64,000 bases of DNA from JAUIAI01 sp050633665. GTDB lineage: Bacteria; Pseudomonadota; Gammaproteobacteria; Burkholderiales; Burkholderiaceae_E. Location: NCBI GenBank assembly GCA_050633665.1, contig JBOEGY010000001.1, forward strand, positions 434,001-498,000, given 5' to 3'. The notes beneath the pieces were generated by a model. The model searched no databases. It was not told where the DNA came from and was given only the letters and a program-made list of their open reading frames with translations. A program made the position numbers and the translations under genes. The stretch's first letter is position 1. Each line of letters starts with the position of its first letter. Below are positions 36,320-45,046 of the stretch, piece by piece.

Positions 36320-37522
36320 ATGAATTTTAATGCTGCTGCAAGTGCCGCTGCGGTTGCGCTGGCTGTTTCAAGTCTGGCCATCTCGCCGGCTCAGGCCGCC
36401 GACAAGGTCAAGATTGGCTTCGTGACAACGCTGACAACTCCGGCCGGTGTTATCGGTCAGGACATGAAGAACGCGGCCGAGCTCGCGATCGAACACATCG
36501 GCGGCAAGATGGGCGGAAAGTCGGTCGAGATCATTTTCGAAGACGATGGCTTCAAGCCTGAAACGGGCAAGCAAGTCACTGACAAACTGGTTAAACAGGC
36601 AGATGTCGATTTCGTCACTGGTTTTATCTGGTCGCATGTTCTGCTGGCGTCGAGCCGCTCTGTCCTGAAGGCCGACAAAATTCTGGTCAGTGCCAATGCC
36701 GGTCCGTCACAGCTTGCCGGAAAAGGCTGTAACAAGAACTTCTTCTCAACCTCCTGGCAAAACGATCAGACCCCAATGGCGATGGGCGAAGTGCTCAATC
36801 AGCAGGGAGTCGATTCAATCTATGTAATGGCACCGAACTACGCCGCCGGCAAAAACATGGTGGCCGGTGTCGAGCGCACCTTCAAAGGCAAGATTGTTGG
36901 CAAAGACATGACCAAGTGGGGCAAGGACGCCCAGCTGGATTTCTCTGCCGAACTGGCCAAGGCCAAAGCTTCGGGCGCCAAAGGCTTGTGGATTTTTTAT
37001 CCGGGCAAAGCCGGTGGCGCATTCATTCAGCAATATCAGCAAGCCGGCCTGCAGGACACACTGCCTTTGTATAGTACGTTTACGGTTGATGCCCTGGCTT
37101 TGCCCCGTTTGCAGAAAGCCAACATGGCCGGCGTCCTGGGATCACGGTTCACGCAATACTGGTCTACCGATATGGACAATCCGGCGAACAAGAAGTTCGT
37201 TGCTGATTTCAAGGCCAAACACGGCAGTTATCCTTCTCTCTATGCCGCGCAGTCATATGACGCCATCATGCTGATCAAGAGCGCTGTTGATGCCGTCAAT
37301 GGTGACACCAGCAAGAAAGACGCGATGCGCGCGGCCATGAAGAAAGCCGACTACGCCTCGATTCGCGGTAAGTACAGCTACGGAAACAACAACTTCCCGG
37401 TGCAGAATTTCTATCTGCTCGAGGTTGTTGCTGATGCCGACGGCGCCTGGACAACCAAGATCGTCAAGACGGTTTATGAAAACCACCAGGATCCCTATGC
37501 CAAAGACTGCAAGATGAAGTAA
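36320..37522 (+). CDS. ABC transporter periplasmic binding protein (LivJ/LivK type)
   Basis: A 400-residue solute-binding protein of the branched-chain amino acid/amide type (HAAT family). A signal peptide ends at 'PAQA' near residue 26; mature start 'ADKVKIGFVTTLT'. The two Rossmann-like lobes follow the Peripla_BP_6 pattern ('NAAELAIEHIGG', 'SQLAGKGCNKNFFSTSWQND' region, 'AQSYDAIMLIKSAVD'). Members bind branched-chain amino acids, amides, or aromatic acids, so the ligand is uncertain. It heads the complete operon with two permeases and two ATPases. A stable stem-loop separates it from the permeases, consistent with higher expression of the binding protein. Confidence 0.93.
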   Translation: MNFNAAASAAAVALAVSSLAISPAQAADKVKIGFVTTLTTPAGVIGQDMKNAAELAIEHIGGKMGGKSVEIIFEDDGFKPETGKQVTDKLVKQADVDFVTGFIWSHVLLASSRSVLKADKILVSANAGPSQLAGKGCNKNFFSTSWQNDQTPMAMGEVLNQQGVDSIYVMAPNYAAGKNMVAGVERTFKGKIVGKDMTKWGKDAQLDFSAELAKAKASGAKGLWIFYPGKAGGAFIQQYQQAGLQDTLPLYSTFTVDALALPRLQKANMAGVLGSRFTQYWSTDMDNPANKKFVADFKAKHGSYPSLYAAQSYDAIMLIKSAVDAVNGDTSKKDAMRAAMKKADYASIRGKYSYGNNNFPVQNFYLLEVVADADGAWTTKIVKTVYENHQDPYAKDCKMK

Positions 37523-37541
37523 TTCATTGGTAGGCGCGTGC

Positions 37542-37569
37542 AGGCCGGCCTGAGGTTCTGGGCCGGCCT
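37542..37569 (+). terminator. GC-rich stem-loop between binding-protein and permease genes
   Basis: AGGCCGGCC (37542-37550) pairs perfectly with GGCCGGCCT (37561-37569) around ten bases, followed by TCTGTTTGG. The T content is modest, so it is probably a partial terminator or a 3'-end stabiliser setting the ratio of binding protein to membrane subunits. Confidence 0.55.
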
Positions 37570-37628
37570 TCTGTTTGGGACTCTTTTTGTCCGATTTTCT
37601 TTTGACTTCTCTTCACTGACCGCCCCAT

Positions 37629-38552
37629 ATGGATTGGACGCTCGTTGTCATACAGTTGCTCAATGGTTTGCAGCTCGGCATTTTGCTTTTTCTGTTGTCT
37701 GCCGGACTTACGCTGACCTTTGGCATTATGGATTTCATCAATCTTGCCCACGGCTCCCTCTATATGGTTGGGGCTTTTCTCTGCGCCACTTTTACTTTCT
37801 GGACCGGTTCTTTTATCTTCGGTCTTTTACTTGCGGTTCCGGTCACGGCGCTGGTGGGTTTATTGCTTGAGTGGGGGGTGATTCGTCATCTGTATGCCCG
37901 CGACCACCTCAGCCATGTGCTGGCGACATTCGGCCTGATTCTGGTCTTTGACACGCTGGTTCATCTGATCTGGGGTGCCGATGGGGTTGCGATTCCGTTG
38001 CCTTCATGGCTGAACGGACAGGTCAGTCTGTCTCAGGATCTGGTGCTGCCCAGTTATCGCGTCTTGATAGTTGTTGTCGGACTGGCACTGGCGGTCGGCT
38101 TGTATCTGTTGGTCAACCATACCCGTCTTGGGATGCGTATCCGGGCCGGGGCTTCAAACCGGACAATGATCGGCGCCTTGGGCGTCGATATTCAAATGTT
38201 GTTTGCCCTGGTGTTCTCACTGGGTGCGGCAATGGCCGGTATTGCCGGTATGCTGATTTCACCGATCACCGAGGCCTCAATCGGTATGGGCAATGAAATC
38301 ATCATCAGTGCTTTTGTGGTCATCATCATTGGCGGTATCGGTTCAATCAAAGGCGCCTTTGTTGCGTCGATGCTGATCGGGTTGATCGATACGATGGGCC
38401 GCTCTTACCTTGACGATTTATTCAAGCTGGTGATGAGCGCCCAGGCGGCAGAGACTTCTGCGCCCGCTATCTCGGCAATGCTGATCTACATCCTGATGGC
38501 CAGCGTGCTTGTGTTCAAGCCCGAAGGCCTTTTCCCTCCCAAGACCCGATGA
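37629..38552 (+). CDS. ABC transporter permease, LivH type
   Basis: A 307-residue inner-membrane permease with about eight hydrophobic segments of the BPD_transp_2 family. 'AGLTLTFGIMDFINLAHGSLYM' (about residues 26-47, in two parts) and 'GLGVDIQ'-like and 'FVVIIIGGIGSIKGAF' motifs are typical of LivH. It pairs with the LivM-type permease whose ATG overlaps its stop by four bases. Confidence 0.94.
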   Translation: MDWTLVVIQLLNGLQLGILLFLLSAGLTLTFGIMDFINLAHGSLYMVGAFLCATFTFWTGSFIFGLLLAVPVTALVGLLLEWGVIRHLYARDHLSHVLATFGLILVFDTLVHLIWGADGVAIPLPSWLNGQVSLSQDLVLPSYRVLIVVVGLALAVGLYLLVNHTRLGMRIRAGASNRTMIGALGVDIQMLFALVFSLGAAMAGIAGMLISPITEASIGMGNEIIISAFVVIIIGGIGSIKGAFVASMLIGLIDTMGRSYLDDLFKLVMSAQAAETSAPAISAMLIYILMASVLVFKPEGLFPPKTR

Positions 38553-39568
38553 CTTCTTTCAACTCGTCTCCCGTGCTCACCGAGCGACCGAAATTTCTTG
38601 GCGCTACCGCCCGCCACAGGCTGGTGAATGTCACGATTCTGTTGCTGCTTTTGCTGTTGCCGCTGGCGGCTCATTTCCAGGGAGCAGAATTCTGGATAGA
38701 CTTTGCAACGCGGCTGGTCGTTCTGGCAATTGCCGCGGTGACCCTTAATTTCATTCTCGGCTTTGGCGGGCTGGTGAGTTTCGGACACGCAGCGTTTATT
38801 GGGATTGGCGCTTATGCGGTCGGTATCCCAGCCTACTACGAGGAATTCTCAGGCTTGTGGCACTTTCCACTCGCCATGGCGGCCGGCGGATTATTTGCAC
38901 TGGTGACTGGTGCGATCTCATTGCGTACCCGCGGTGTGCATTTCATCATGATCACGATGGCATTCGCGCAAATGATGTTCTATGCGATTGTTTCCATCGA
39001 AGAGTACGGTGGCGATGATGGCCTGGTTATTTACAACCGTTCCGAGTTTCCAGGGGTGTCAATCGAAGAGGGGTTGAACCTTTTTCTGTTGTCTTACGGC
39101 TCGCTAATCGTCATTCTCTATCTTGTTTTCCGCCTGGTTAACTCACGCTTTGGAATGGTCTTGCAGGGTGCCAAAGGGAATGAAGCCCGAATGGCGGCCG
39201 TCGGCTATAACGTTTACTGGTACCGGCTGGTGGCCTATGTGATTGCCGGAGCGCTGTGCGGTTATGCCGGCGCATTGCTTGGTAATTTCACCAGTTTTAT
39301 CTCTCCGGAAATGACCGACTGGACTCGCTCAGGCGAATTGATCTTCATGGTGATTCTCGGCGGCAGTGCGAGCCTTTTCGGGCCGGTGCTCGGTGCCGCA
39401 GCATTCCTGGTGCTGGAAGAGGTCTTGCAGATCGCAATGAATGCCACTCGTGAGGGGGTTGGCATTTACTGGCATCTGCCCTTCGGCATATTGCTGATTC
39501 TGTCGGTCTTGTTTCTCAAGCGCGGCGTGATCGGTCTGCTCTACGGCAAGGAGAAGCGCGGTGGCTGA
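38549..39568 (+). CDS. ABC transporter permease, LivM type
   Basis: A 339-residue permease with about ten hydrophobic segments. 'NFILGFGGLVSFGHAAFIGIGAY' (about 67-90, in two parts) and 'LIFMVILGGSASLFGPVLGA' are LivM signatures. It overlaps the LivH stop (ATGA) and its own end overlaps the LivG-type gene by eight bases. Confidence 0.94.
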   Translation: MTSFNSSPVLTERPKFLGATARHRLVNVTILLLLLLLPLAAHFQGAEFWIDFATRLVVLAIAAVTLNFILGFGGLVSFGHAAFIGIGAYAVGIPAYYEEFSGLWHFPLAMAAGGLFALVTGAISLRTRGVHFIMITMAFAQMMFYAIVSIEEYGGDDGLVIYNRSEFPGVSIEEGLNLFLLSYGSLIVILYLVFRLVNSRFGMVLQGAKGNEARMAAVGYNVYWYRLVAYVIAGALCGYAGALLGNFTSFISPEMTDWTRSGELIFMVILGGSASLFGPVLGAAAFLVLEEVLQIAMNATREGVGIYWHLPFGILLILSVLFLKRGVIGLLYGKEKRGG

Positions 39569-40322
39569 GTTGATTTCCGAGTCGGTGCTAAGAGTCAGCA
39601 ATCTGTGCAAATCGTTTGGCGGGGTGCTTGCTACGGACAATGTCAGTCTGGAGGTGTTGCCAGGTGAGATTCACGCGATCATCGGTCCCAACGGGGCCGG
39701 CAAGACAACGCTGATTGCCCAGCTGTCCGGTGCCCTGCGTTCGGACTCTGGCAAGATCGAGTTCAAAGGCAAGGACATCACCCGGCGCCCAATGTATCGT
39801 CGCTCTCATGACGGCATGGCCCGGTCGTTTCAGATTACGTCTATCTTCATGGAAATGACGGTGCTGGACAACGTAGCGCTGGCGGCTCAGGCGCATACCG
39901 GGCATTCGTTTCATTTCTGGCGACCCGCCCGGGCTGACGAGTCTTTGCGTGCTGACGCGATGCGCTACGTCACTCAGGTTAAGCTGCAGGATCGGGCCAA
40001 TACGACTGCCGCCGAGATGTCGCACGGTGAACGCCGCCAACTGGAAATCGCGATGGCGCTCGCGACCAAGCCGAGTTTCCTGTTGCTTGACGAGCCAATG
40101 GCCGGGATGGGGCAGGAAGAGTCCGCCCGGATGGTTGAGCTGCTGCTCGGGCTTAAGGCGGATAAATCGATCCTGTTGGTCGAACACGATATGGATGCGG
40201 TGTTCGCGCTTGCGGATCGGATATCCGTGTTGGTGTCAGGCCGAATAATTGCCTGCGATACGCCGGAAGCGATTCGTCGGGATGAAAAAGTTCGCCACGC
40301 TTATCTGGGTGAGGAAGACTGA
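39561..40322 (+). CDS. ABC transporter ATPase, LivG type
   Basis: A 253-residue nucleotide-binding subunit. Walker A 'GPNGAGKTT' near residue 42, the signature 'MSHGERRQLEIAMAL' near 154, Walker B 'FLLLDEPMAGM' near 174 and the switch histidine in 'LLVEHDMD' are present. The C-terminal 'VRHAYLGEE' tail is typical of LivG. The start is GTG at 39561, within the end of the LivM-type gene. Confidence 0.95.
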   Translation: MAELISESVLRVSNLCKSFGGVLATDNVSLEVLPGEIHAIIGPNGAGKTTLIAQLSGALRSDSGKIEFKGKDITRRPMYRRSHDGMARSFQITSIFMEMTVLDNVALAAQAHTGHSFHFWRPARADESLRADAMRYVTQVKLQDRANTTAAEMSHGERRQLEIAMALATKPSFLLLDEPMAGMGQEESARMVELLLGLKADKSILLVEHDMDAVFALADRISVLVSGRIIACDTPEAIRRDEKVRHAYLGEED

Positions 40323-41023
40323 TGTTGCAAGTGTCAGACCTACAGGTTTTTTATGGCGTGAGTCAGGCGCTGTTCGGGGTCAGTCTCGAGGTCAATGATG
40401 GTGAGGTTGTCACATTGCTCGGGCGGAACGGCATGGGCAAGACAACCACAGTTAATTCGATTATGGGTATTGTCAGGCCGGCCAGTGGCTCGATTGTCTT
40501 TAACGGGGCGCAGATAGGCGGTCAGCGGTCTTTCAGGATTGCCCAGGCCGGTCTTGGTCTGGTTCCGGAGGGCCGGCAGATATTCCCAAACCTGTCCGTC
40601 TCGGAGAACCTGATCGTGACGGCCGCAGACCGCCGCCGTTCTTCAAGCCCCTGGACGTTCAACCGCGTGATGGACATGTTCCCCGAGATCGCCCGTCGTG
40701 CGGACTCCATGGGTAACCTGTTATCAGGCGGGGAGCAGCAGATGCTGGCGATTGGGCGGGCACTGATGACCAACCCGCGGTTATTGATTCTTGATGAGGC
40801 CACCGAAGGGCTGGCTCCTCTGGTGCGCGCTGACATATGGAATTGCCTGCAGCGCATCAAAGAAGAAGGCATGTCTATTTTGGTGATTGACAAGAATATT
40901 CGCGACTTGCTCAAACTGGCGAGCCGTCACTATATTCTGGAACGTGGGCAAGTCGTCTGGCAGGGGAACGGGGCTGAACTGACCGCTAATCCGGACGTCC
41001 AGGCCAGATTTCTCGGCGTCTGA
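40322..41023 (+). CDS. ABC transporter ATPase, LivF type
   Basis: A 233-residue nucleotide-binding subunit with Walker A 'GRNGMGKTT' near residue 36, signature 'LSGGEQQMLAIGRALM' near 137 and Walker B 'LLILDEATEGL' near 157. The switch position reads 'LVIDKNIRD', with no histidine, as in other members of this LivF subgroup. Its ATG shares one base with the LivG-type stop. It ends the five-gene transporter set. Confidence 0.95.
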   Translation: MLQVSDLQVFYGVSQALFGVSLEVNDGEVVTLLGRNGMGKTTTVNSIMGIVRPASGSIVFNGAQIGGQRSFRIAQAGLGLVPEGRQIFPNLSVSENLIVTAADRRRSSSPWTFNRVMDMFPEIARRADSMGNLLSGGEQQMLAIGRALMTNPRLLILDEATEGLAPLVRADIWNCLQRIKEEGMSILVIDKNIRDLLKLASRHYILERGQVVWQGNGAELTANPDVQARFLGV

Positions 41024-41058
41024 GTTCACCAGGGTGGCTTTTGGCGGAGGGGCATGCT

Positions 41059-41493
41059 TTGACCACAGAACAAACCGTGTTGATTCGACCGTTCAATAAT
41101 CTTGACCGCAAGCAGGTGGTGGCTATCTGGGAGCAGAGTGGGCTGACCCGTGCCTGGAATAATCCTGATCTCGACATTGACCGCAAGCAGAAGGTCCAAC
41201 CTGAACTGTTTCTGGTGGCAGAGATGGACGAGCAAGTGGTGGCGACTGTCATGTCGGGGTATGAGGGGCACCGGGGCTGGATGAATTATCTGGGGGTATT
41301 GCCCGCGTATCAGCGTCGCGGTATCGCGCGTCAGCTTGTCAGCGCCGTGGAAGCCCTGCTGACCGCCCAAGGCTGCCCAAAGCTGAATTTGCAGGTCCGG
41401 GCGGGCAATGCACAAGCCGTGGCGTTCTATCGCGCGATCGGGTATCAAGTGGACGATTCTGTCAGTTTGGGCAAACGCCTGATTGCTGACTGA
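41059..41493 (+). CDS. GNAT family acetyltransferase (YpeA-like)
   Basis: A 144-residue GNAT N-acetyltransferase. The acetyl-CoA loop is 'YQRRGIARQLVSAVE' near residue 90, with 'NYLGVLPAY' before it and 'NAQAVAFYRAIGY' after it, as in YpeA. I chose the TTG at 41059, eight bases after GGAGG; the in-frame TTG at 41041 is upstream of that site. It may be cotranscribed with the transporter and the GST gene. Substrate unknown. Confidence 0.85.
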   Translation: MTTEQTVLIRPFNNLDRKQVVAIWEQSGLTRAWNNPDLDIDRKQKVQPELFLVAEMDEQVVATVMSGYEGHRGWMNYLGVLPAYQRRGIARQLVSAVEALLTAQGCPKLNLQVRAGNAQAVAFYRAIGYQVDDSVSLGKRLIAD

Positions 41494-41510
41494 AACAAGG
41501 AGATTCAGTC

Positions 41511-42197
41511 ATGGGTTTGACGGTATACGGCATCGTCGCGTCGCGAGCCTCCCGCACGCTGTGGATGCTCGAAGAGCTTGGCGTGGCTTATGAGCATGTG
41601 CCGCAAGACTACAAGAACAAGGCGACTCGTACCGATCAGTTTCGAGCGCTCAACCCAAACGGCCATATTCCGGTGCTGCTCGATGATGAGATCGTTGTCT
41701 GGGAATCGATGGCGACCACGCTTTATCTTGCCCGCAAATTTCCCGGCGAACTCGGTGCCCGGAATCTGGCCGAAGAAGCCGAAATTTTGCGGTGGACCTT
41801 CTGGGTAGTCAATGAATGCGAGAAGGATGCGCTGCAGGTTTTGTTTCATCGGGTCGTGATGGAGGCATCGCGACGCGATGAATCGGTGGCCCGGCAGGCC
41901 GAGAAGCGACTGACGGTTCCACTGACAATCATTGATGCCCACTTGGCCAGCCGTCAGTGGCTGGCCGCAGACCGGTTTACGGTTGCCGAGGTGAATGTTG
42001 CTTCAGTGTTAGCCTGGGCGCGGGCCATGAGCGACTTCGCCGGCCAGTTTCCGCATCTGGCTGATTGGTTGACCCGCTGTCTGGCCCGCCCCGCGAACCG
42101 ACGGGTCCGGGATCTTGCCAGACAGGAAAAGACGGCTGACGATACCGCTGGCAAAACATCTGACCAACCCGGCAACCCATCACAGGAAACAGCATGA
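41511..42197 (+). CDS. Glutathione S-transferase family protein
   Basis: A 228-residue GST. The N-terminal thioredoxin-like domain ('TVYGIVASRASRTLWMLEEL' in two parts, cis-proline in 'GHIPVLLDD', 'ESMATTLYLARKF') binds glutathione; the C-terminal helical domain ends in a variable Lys/Thr/Ser-rich tail. The catalytic position near residues 9-12 offers Ser/Arg rather than a classical Tyr. AAGGAG precedes the ATG. Its stop overlaps the Ldh gene start. Confidence 0.92.
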   Translation: MGLTVYGIVASRASRTLWMLEELGVAYEHVPQDYKNKATRTDQFRALNPNGHIPVLLDDEIVVWESMATTLYLARKFPGELGARNLAEEAEILRWTFWVVNECEKDALQVLFHRVVMEASRRDESVARQAEKRLTVPLTIIDAHLASRQWLAADRFTVAEVNVASVLAWARAMSDFAGQFPHLADWLTRCLARPANRRVRDLARQEKTADDTAGKTSDQPGNPSQETA

Positions 42198-43201
42198 ATA
42201 CATCCGCGACCGTGGCGCTTTCGCTTGAGCAGATTCAACAACTGGCGTTTGACTGTTTACACAAAGCCGGTGCGGACGATGCTAACGCTCAGGCCGTGGC
42301 GGACACGATCATGAAAGCGGAGCGAGACGGTTCGAACTCGCATGGCTTGTTCCGATTGCCCGGTTATGTTGCGGCGCTTCGCAGTGGCAAGGTCAACGGT
42401 CAGGCAAACCCGGCACCGCATGCGGTGACGCCGGTCCTGTTTACCTGCAACGGCGATAACGGATTTGCGCCGCTGGCTCATCAGCGCTGCCTGGCCGAGG
42501 TTGCGGCAGCCGCGCGGCAATACGGGATTGCGATTCTGGCGCTGTCGCGCTCGCATCATTTTGCGGCCCTGTGGCCGGAAACCGAGGCTTACGCCGAGTT
42601 AGGCCTTGCTGCGATAACCGGCGTCTCTTACATGCCGGCGGTTGCGCCGGCCGGCGGAGCAACCGCGTTGTTCGGAACCAATCCGATCTCGTTCGCCTGG
42701 CCGAGGGAGGGCGCCACGCCGGTGGTTTTCGATATGGCAACTGCTGCAATGGCCAAAGGTGAGGTTCAGGTGGCCGCCCGTGATGGCCACGCCTTGCCTG
42801 CCGGCACCGGGCTCGATGAAAACGGTAACCCAAGTACCGACCCGGCCGCAGTGCTGAAAGGCGTTTTGCTGCCGTTTGGTGGCCATAAAGGGTCGGCACT
42901 CGCGATGATGGTTGAATTGATGGCCGGTCCGCTAGTCGGTGAAACGGTCAGCGCGGAGACCGCACGGCGCGACAACAAAGACGGCGGACCGCCACAAGGC
43001 GGGCAGTTTGTGCTGGTAATGTCCCCCGGGTTGATTGGCGGGGCCGGTAGCGGGCCCGATAGCGAGGCATTCTTCGCCCGGATGGAATCAATACCGGGGG
43101 CCCGCCTGCCGGGCCAGCGTCGCCACGAGAATCGGCTAAATACCGGGCCGCGACAAATCAATGCGGAATTGATCGACAAGATCAAAACACTGAACGACTG
43201 A
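42194..43201 (+). CDS. Ldh/Mdh (type 2 malate/L-lactate) family NAD(P)H dehydrogenase
   Basis: A 335-residue oxidoreductase of the Ldh_2 fold, distinct from Rossmann dehydrogenases. 'DGSNSHGLFRLPGYV' near residue 37, 'SRSHHFAALWPETEAYAE' and 'GTNPISFAWPR' are family landmarks, as is 'FGGHKGSALAMMVELMAG'. Members include malate, ureidoglycolate and diketogulonate dehydrogenases and the cyclic imine reductase DpkA. A D-amino acid dehydrogenase lies next, so a DpkA-like role in reducing its cyclic imine products is possible; this is inference. ATGA-coupled to the GST gene. Confidence 0.9.
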   Translation: MNTSATVALSLEQIQQLAFDCLHKAGADDANAQAVADTIMKAERDGSNSHGLFRLPGYVAALRSGKVNGQANPAPHAVTPVLFTCNGDNGFAPLAHQRCLAEVAAAARQYGIAILALSRSHHFAALWPETEAYAELGLAAITGVSYMPAVAPAGGATALFGTNPISFAWPREGATPVVFDMATAAMAKGEVQVAARDGHALPAGTGLDENGNPSTDPAAVLKGVLLPFGGHKGSALAMMVELMAGPLVGETVSAETARRDNKDGGPPQGGQFVLVMSPGLIGGAGSGPDSEAFFARMESIPGARLPGQRRHENRLNTGPRQINAELIDKIKTLND

Positions 43202-43247
43202 TTTGCCGGTTCAGTCTGCATCGTTGCCCCGATTGGCCAGTGTCCGA

Positions 43248-43272
43248 ATCAGGCAAGCCTGATGGCTTTTTT
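43248..43272 (+). terminator. Intrinsic terminator after the Ldh gene
   Basis: ATCAGGC (43248-43254) and GCCTGAT (43257-43263) form a perfect palindromic stem, followed by GGC and a T6 run at 43267-43272. It separates the transporter/GST/Ldh unit from the riboswitch unit. Bases 43273-43377 hold the riboswitch promoter region, in which I see no convincing -35/-10 pair. Confidence 0.75.
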
Positions 43273-43377
43273 CCGGGGTCATCAGGGTTTTGTGTATTTA
43301 GACGCAATACGCGATGGTTTTTAGTAAAAAGAGGCTTGCCATAGGCAGGCGGTTTGCGAGACTATTGCGGCGTCAGA

Positions 43378-43565
43378 ACCGCCGTGCGGGAGAGACCAGG
43401 CTTGGCCTGGCGCCGAAGGAGCAACACCCCGGAAACTCTCAGGCAAAAGGACCTCACGGTTTGTTGACATCTGGAGAGTGGTTGGGCCAACGCTGGCGCA
43501 ACCCACCGAAGGAGAAAGGATCACCCATCCGGTGACCCAAGCTCTCAGGTACCGAGACAGAGGGG
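43378..43565 (+). ncRNA. Tandem glycine riboswitch (two aptamers)
   Basis: Two consecutive glycine aptamers can be read. Aptamer I (about 43378-43462) has GCGGGAGAGACC, GCCGAAGGAGCAAC and AACTCTCAGGCAAAAGGACC in order, closed by CCGTG/CACGG. A short linker (about 43463-43469) leads to aptamer II (about 43470-43565), with TCTGGAGAGTGG, CACCGAAGGAGAAAGGATCA and GCTCTCAGGTACCGAGACAG. These are the conserved core blocks of the gcvT motif. A terminator hairpin and the start of a D-amino acid dehydrogenase gene follow. Glycine binding would therefore set expression of that gene. Confidence 0.95.
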
Positions 43566-43570
43566 GCCGC

Positions 43571-43594
43571 CAGGCATGTTTATTGCCTGTTTTT
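43571..43594 (+). terminator. Riboswitch expression-platform terminator
   Basis: CAGGCA (43571-43576) pairs with TGCCTG (43584-43589) and a T5 run follows at 43590-43594. It starts six bases after aptamer II and ends 25 bases before the ATG, so control is probably by premature termination. Most glycine switches with this layout turn genes on with glycine; direction here is inference. Confidence 0.75.
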
Positions 43595-43619
43595 CATGGT
43601 TGTGTCTCGGGAGTTCCTG

Positions 43620-44906
43620 ATGAAACATATCGCTGTCGTCGGCGCTGGTGTTACCGGCGTATCCACCGCTTATTCCTTACTGAAACGTGGCTATCGGGTC
43701 ACGGTCTATGACCGTGAACGCTATGCGGCAATGCAGACGTCTTTCGCCAATGGTGGGCAGTTGTCCGCCTCCAATGCGGAAGTCTGGAATCAAACCGCCA
43801 CCGTCCTGAAGGGTTTGAAATGGATGTTCCGTCGCGACGCCCCATTGTTGGTCAATCCGACCCCAAGTTGGCACAAATTGAGTTGGATGGCCGAATTTGT
43901 GGCAGCGATCCCAGGCTATGAACGTAATACGATCGAAACCACCCGGCTGGCGATTGCGGCACGCGAACATCTGTTCGAGTGGGCCCGCGAAGAAAAAATA
44001 GACTTTGACCTCGAAACCCGCGGCATTCTGCATATCTATCAGAACCGCAAAGGCTATGAACATGGCGAGCGGGTCAATGGCCTGCTTGCGCAGGGGGGGC
44101 TTATCCGTCGTGCGGTAACGCCGGAAGAAATGCGTGCCATTGAACCAACCCTGACCGGCAACTATTACGGCGGTTTCCTGACCGAAAGCGATGCCACTGG
44201 CGACATACACAAATTCTCCCGAGGGCTGGCCGAAGCGGCTTCAAGGCTGGGCGGTGTTTTTCGCTATGAAACCGAAGTCGATGCACTGCGCCATACCGGG
44301 CAAGGGGTTGAAATCGATAGCCGCGTGACCGATTCGACATTCGCTGAAGAGCCCGCTGGCATGACCGACAGTTATGACGGTGTGGTGGTCTGCGCCGGTG
44401 TACGCAGTCGCGCGTTTGCGGCCCAACTCGGTGACCGGGTCAATGTTTACCCGGTGAAAGGCTATTCGGTTTCGGTCAACCTGCCGGACCAGGCGAGTCA
44501 GGAGGCTGCGCCCTGGATGAGCCTGCTGGACGATGATGCCAAGATCGTGACGAGTCGTTTGGGAAAGGGGCGCTTGCGCATCGCTGGGACTGCTGAATTT
44601 AATGGGTTTTCCAAAGACATCCGGAATGACCGCATTGAGCCTCTGGTTCGTTGGTGTCGCCACCACTTTCCGGGCGTTGATACTGAACACGTCGTGCCGT
44701 GGGTTGGATTGCGGCCAATGATGCCCAACATGATGCCGCGGGTTGGCGCGGGGAGCAGACCCGGCGTTTTTTACAATACGGGTCACGGACATCTGGGCTG
44801 GACCCTGAATACCGTGACCGCTGAAATGGTCGCCGAAATCATTGCCGGTTCCATCAAAAATCCGCAAGGCGTAGCGATACCAAAGATTGTTTCAGTTCCT
44901 GTTTAG
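43620..44906 (+). CDS. dadA: FAD-dependent D-amino acid dehydrogenase (DadA-type)
   Basis: A 428-residue flavoprotein of the DAO/DadA family that deaminates D-amino acids to 2-oxo acids with electrons going to the quinone pool. The FAD site is 'VVGAGVTGVSTAYSLLKRGY' at the N-terminus; 'SFANGGQLSASNAEVWN' near residue 42 and the C-terminal 'GHGHLGWTLNTVTAEMV' (near 395) are DadA hallmarks. I chose the ATG at 43620 because GGGAG precedes it; an in-frame ATG at 43596 overlaps the riboswitch terminator. Control by a glycine riboswitch suggests a link to glycine or small D-amino acid catabolism; the substrate is not established. Confidence 0.92.
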   Translation: MKHIAVVGAGVTGVSTAYSLLKRGYRVTVYDRERYAAMQTSFANGGQLSASNAEVWNQTATVLKGLKWMFRRDAPLLVNPTPSWHKLSWMAEFVAAIPGYERNTIETTRLAIAAREHLFEWAREEKIDFDLETRGILHIYQNRKGYEHGERVNGLLAQGGLIRRAVTPEEMRAIEPTLTGNYYGGFLTESDATGDIHKFSRGLAEAASRLGGVFRYETEVDALRHTGQGVEIDSRVTDSTFAEEPAGMTDSYDGVVVCAGVRSRAFAAQLGDRVNVYPVKGYSVSVNLPDQASQEAAPWMSLLDDDAKIVTSRLGKGRLRIAGTAEFNGFSKDIRNDRIEPLVRWCRHHFPGVDTEHVVPWVGLRPMMPNMMPRVGAGSRPGVFYNTGHGHLGWTLNTVTAEMVAEIIAGSIKNPQGVAIPKIVSVPV

Positions 44907-45046
44907 TGTGAATTAAGTTGTAAACCTAGCCGATTCGCCCTTGCGAGTGTGTCAAGCGTCACAACAAATGCGGTTGTCTGGCTGCTTGTTCGGTAAGATG
45001 CGGGCATTATCTGGCGTATTCAACGCTAAACAAACGGAGTGACTGG

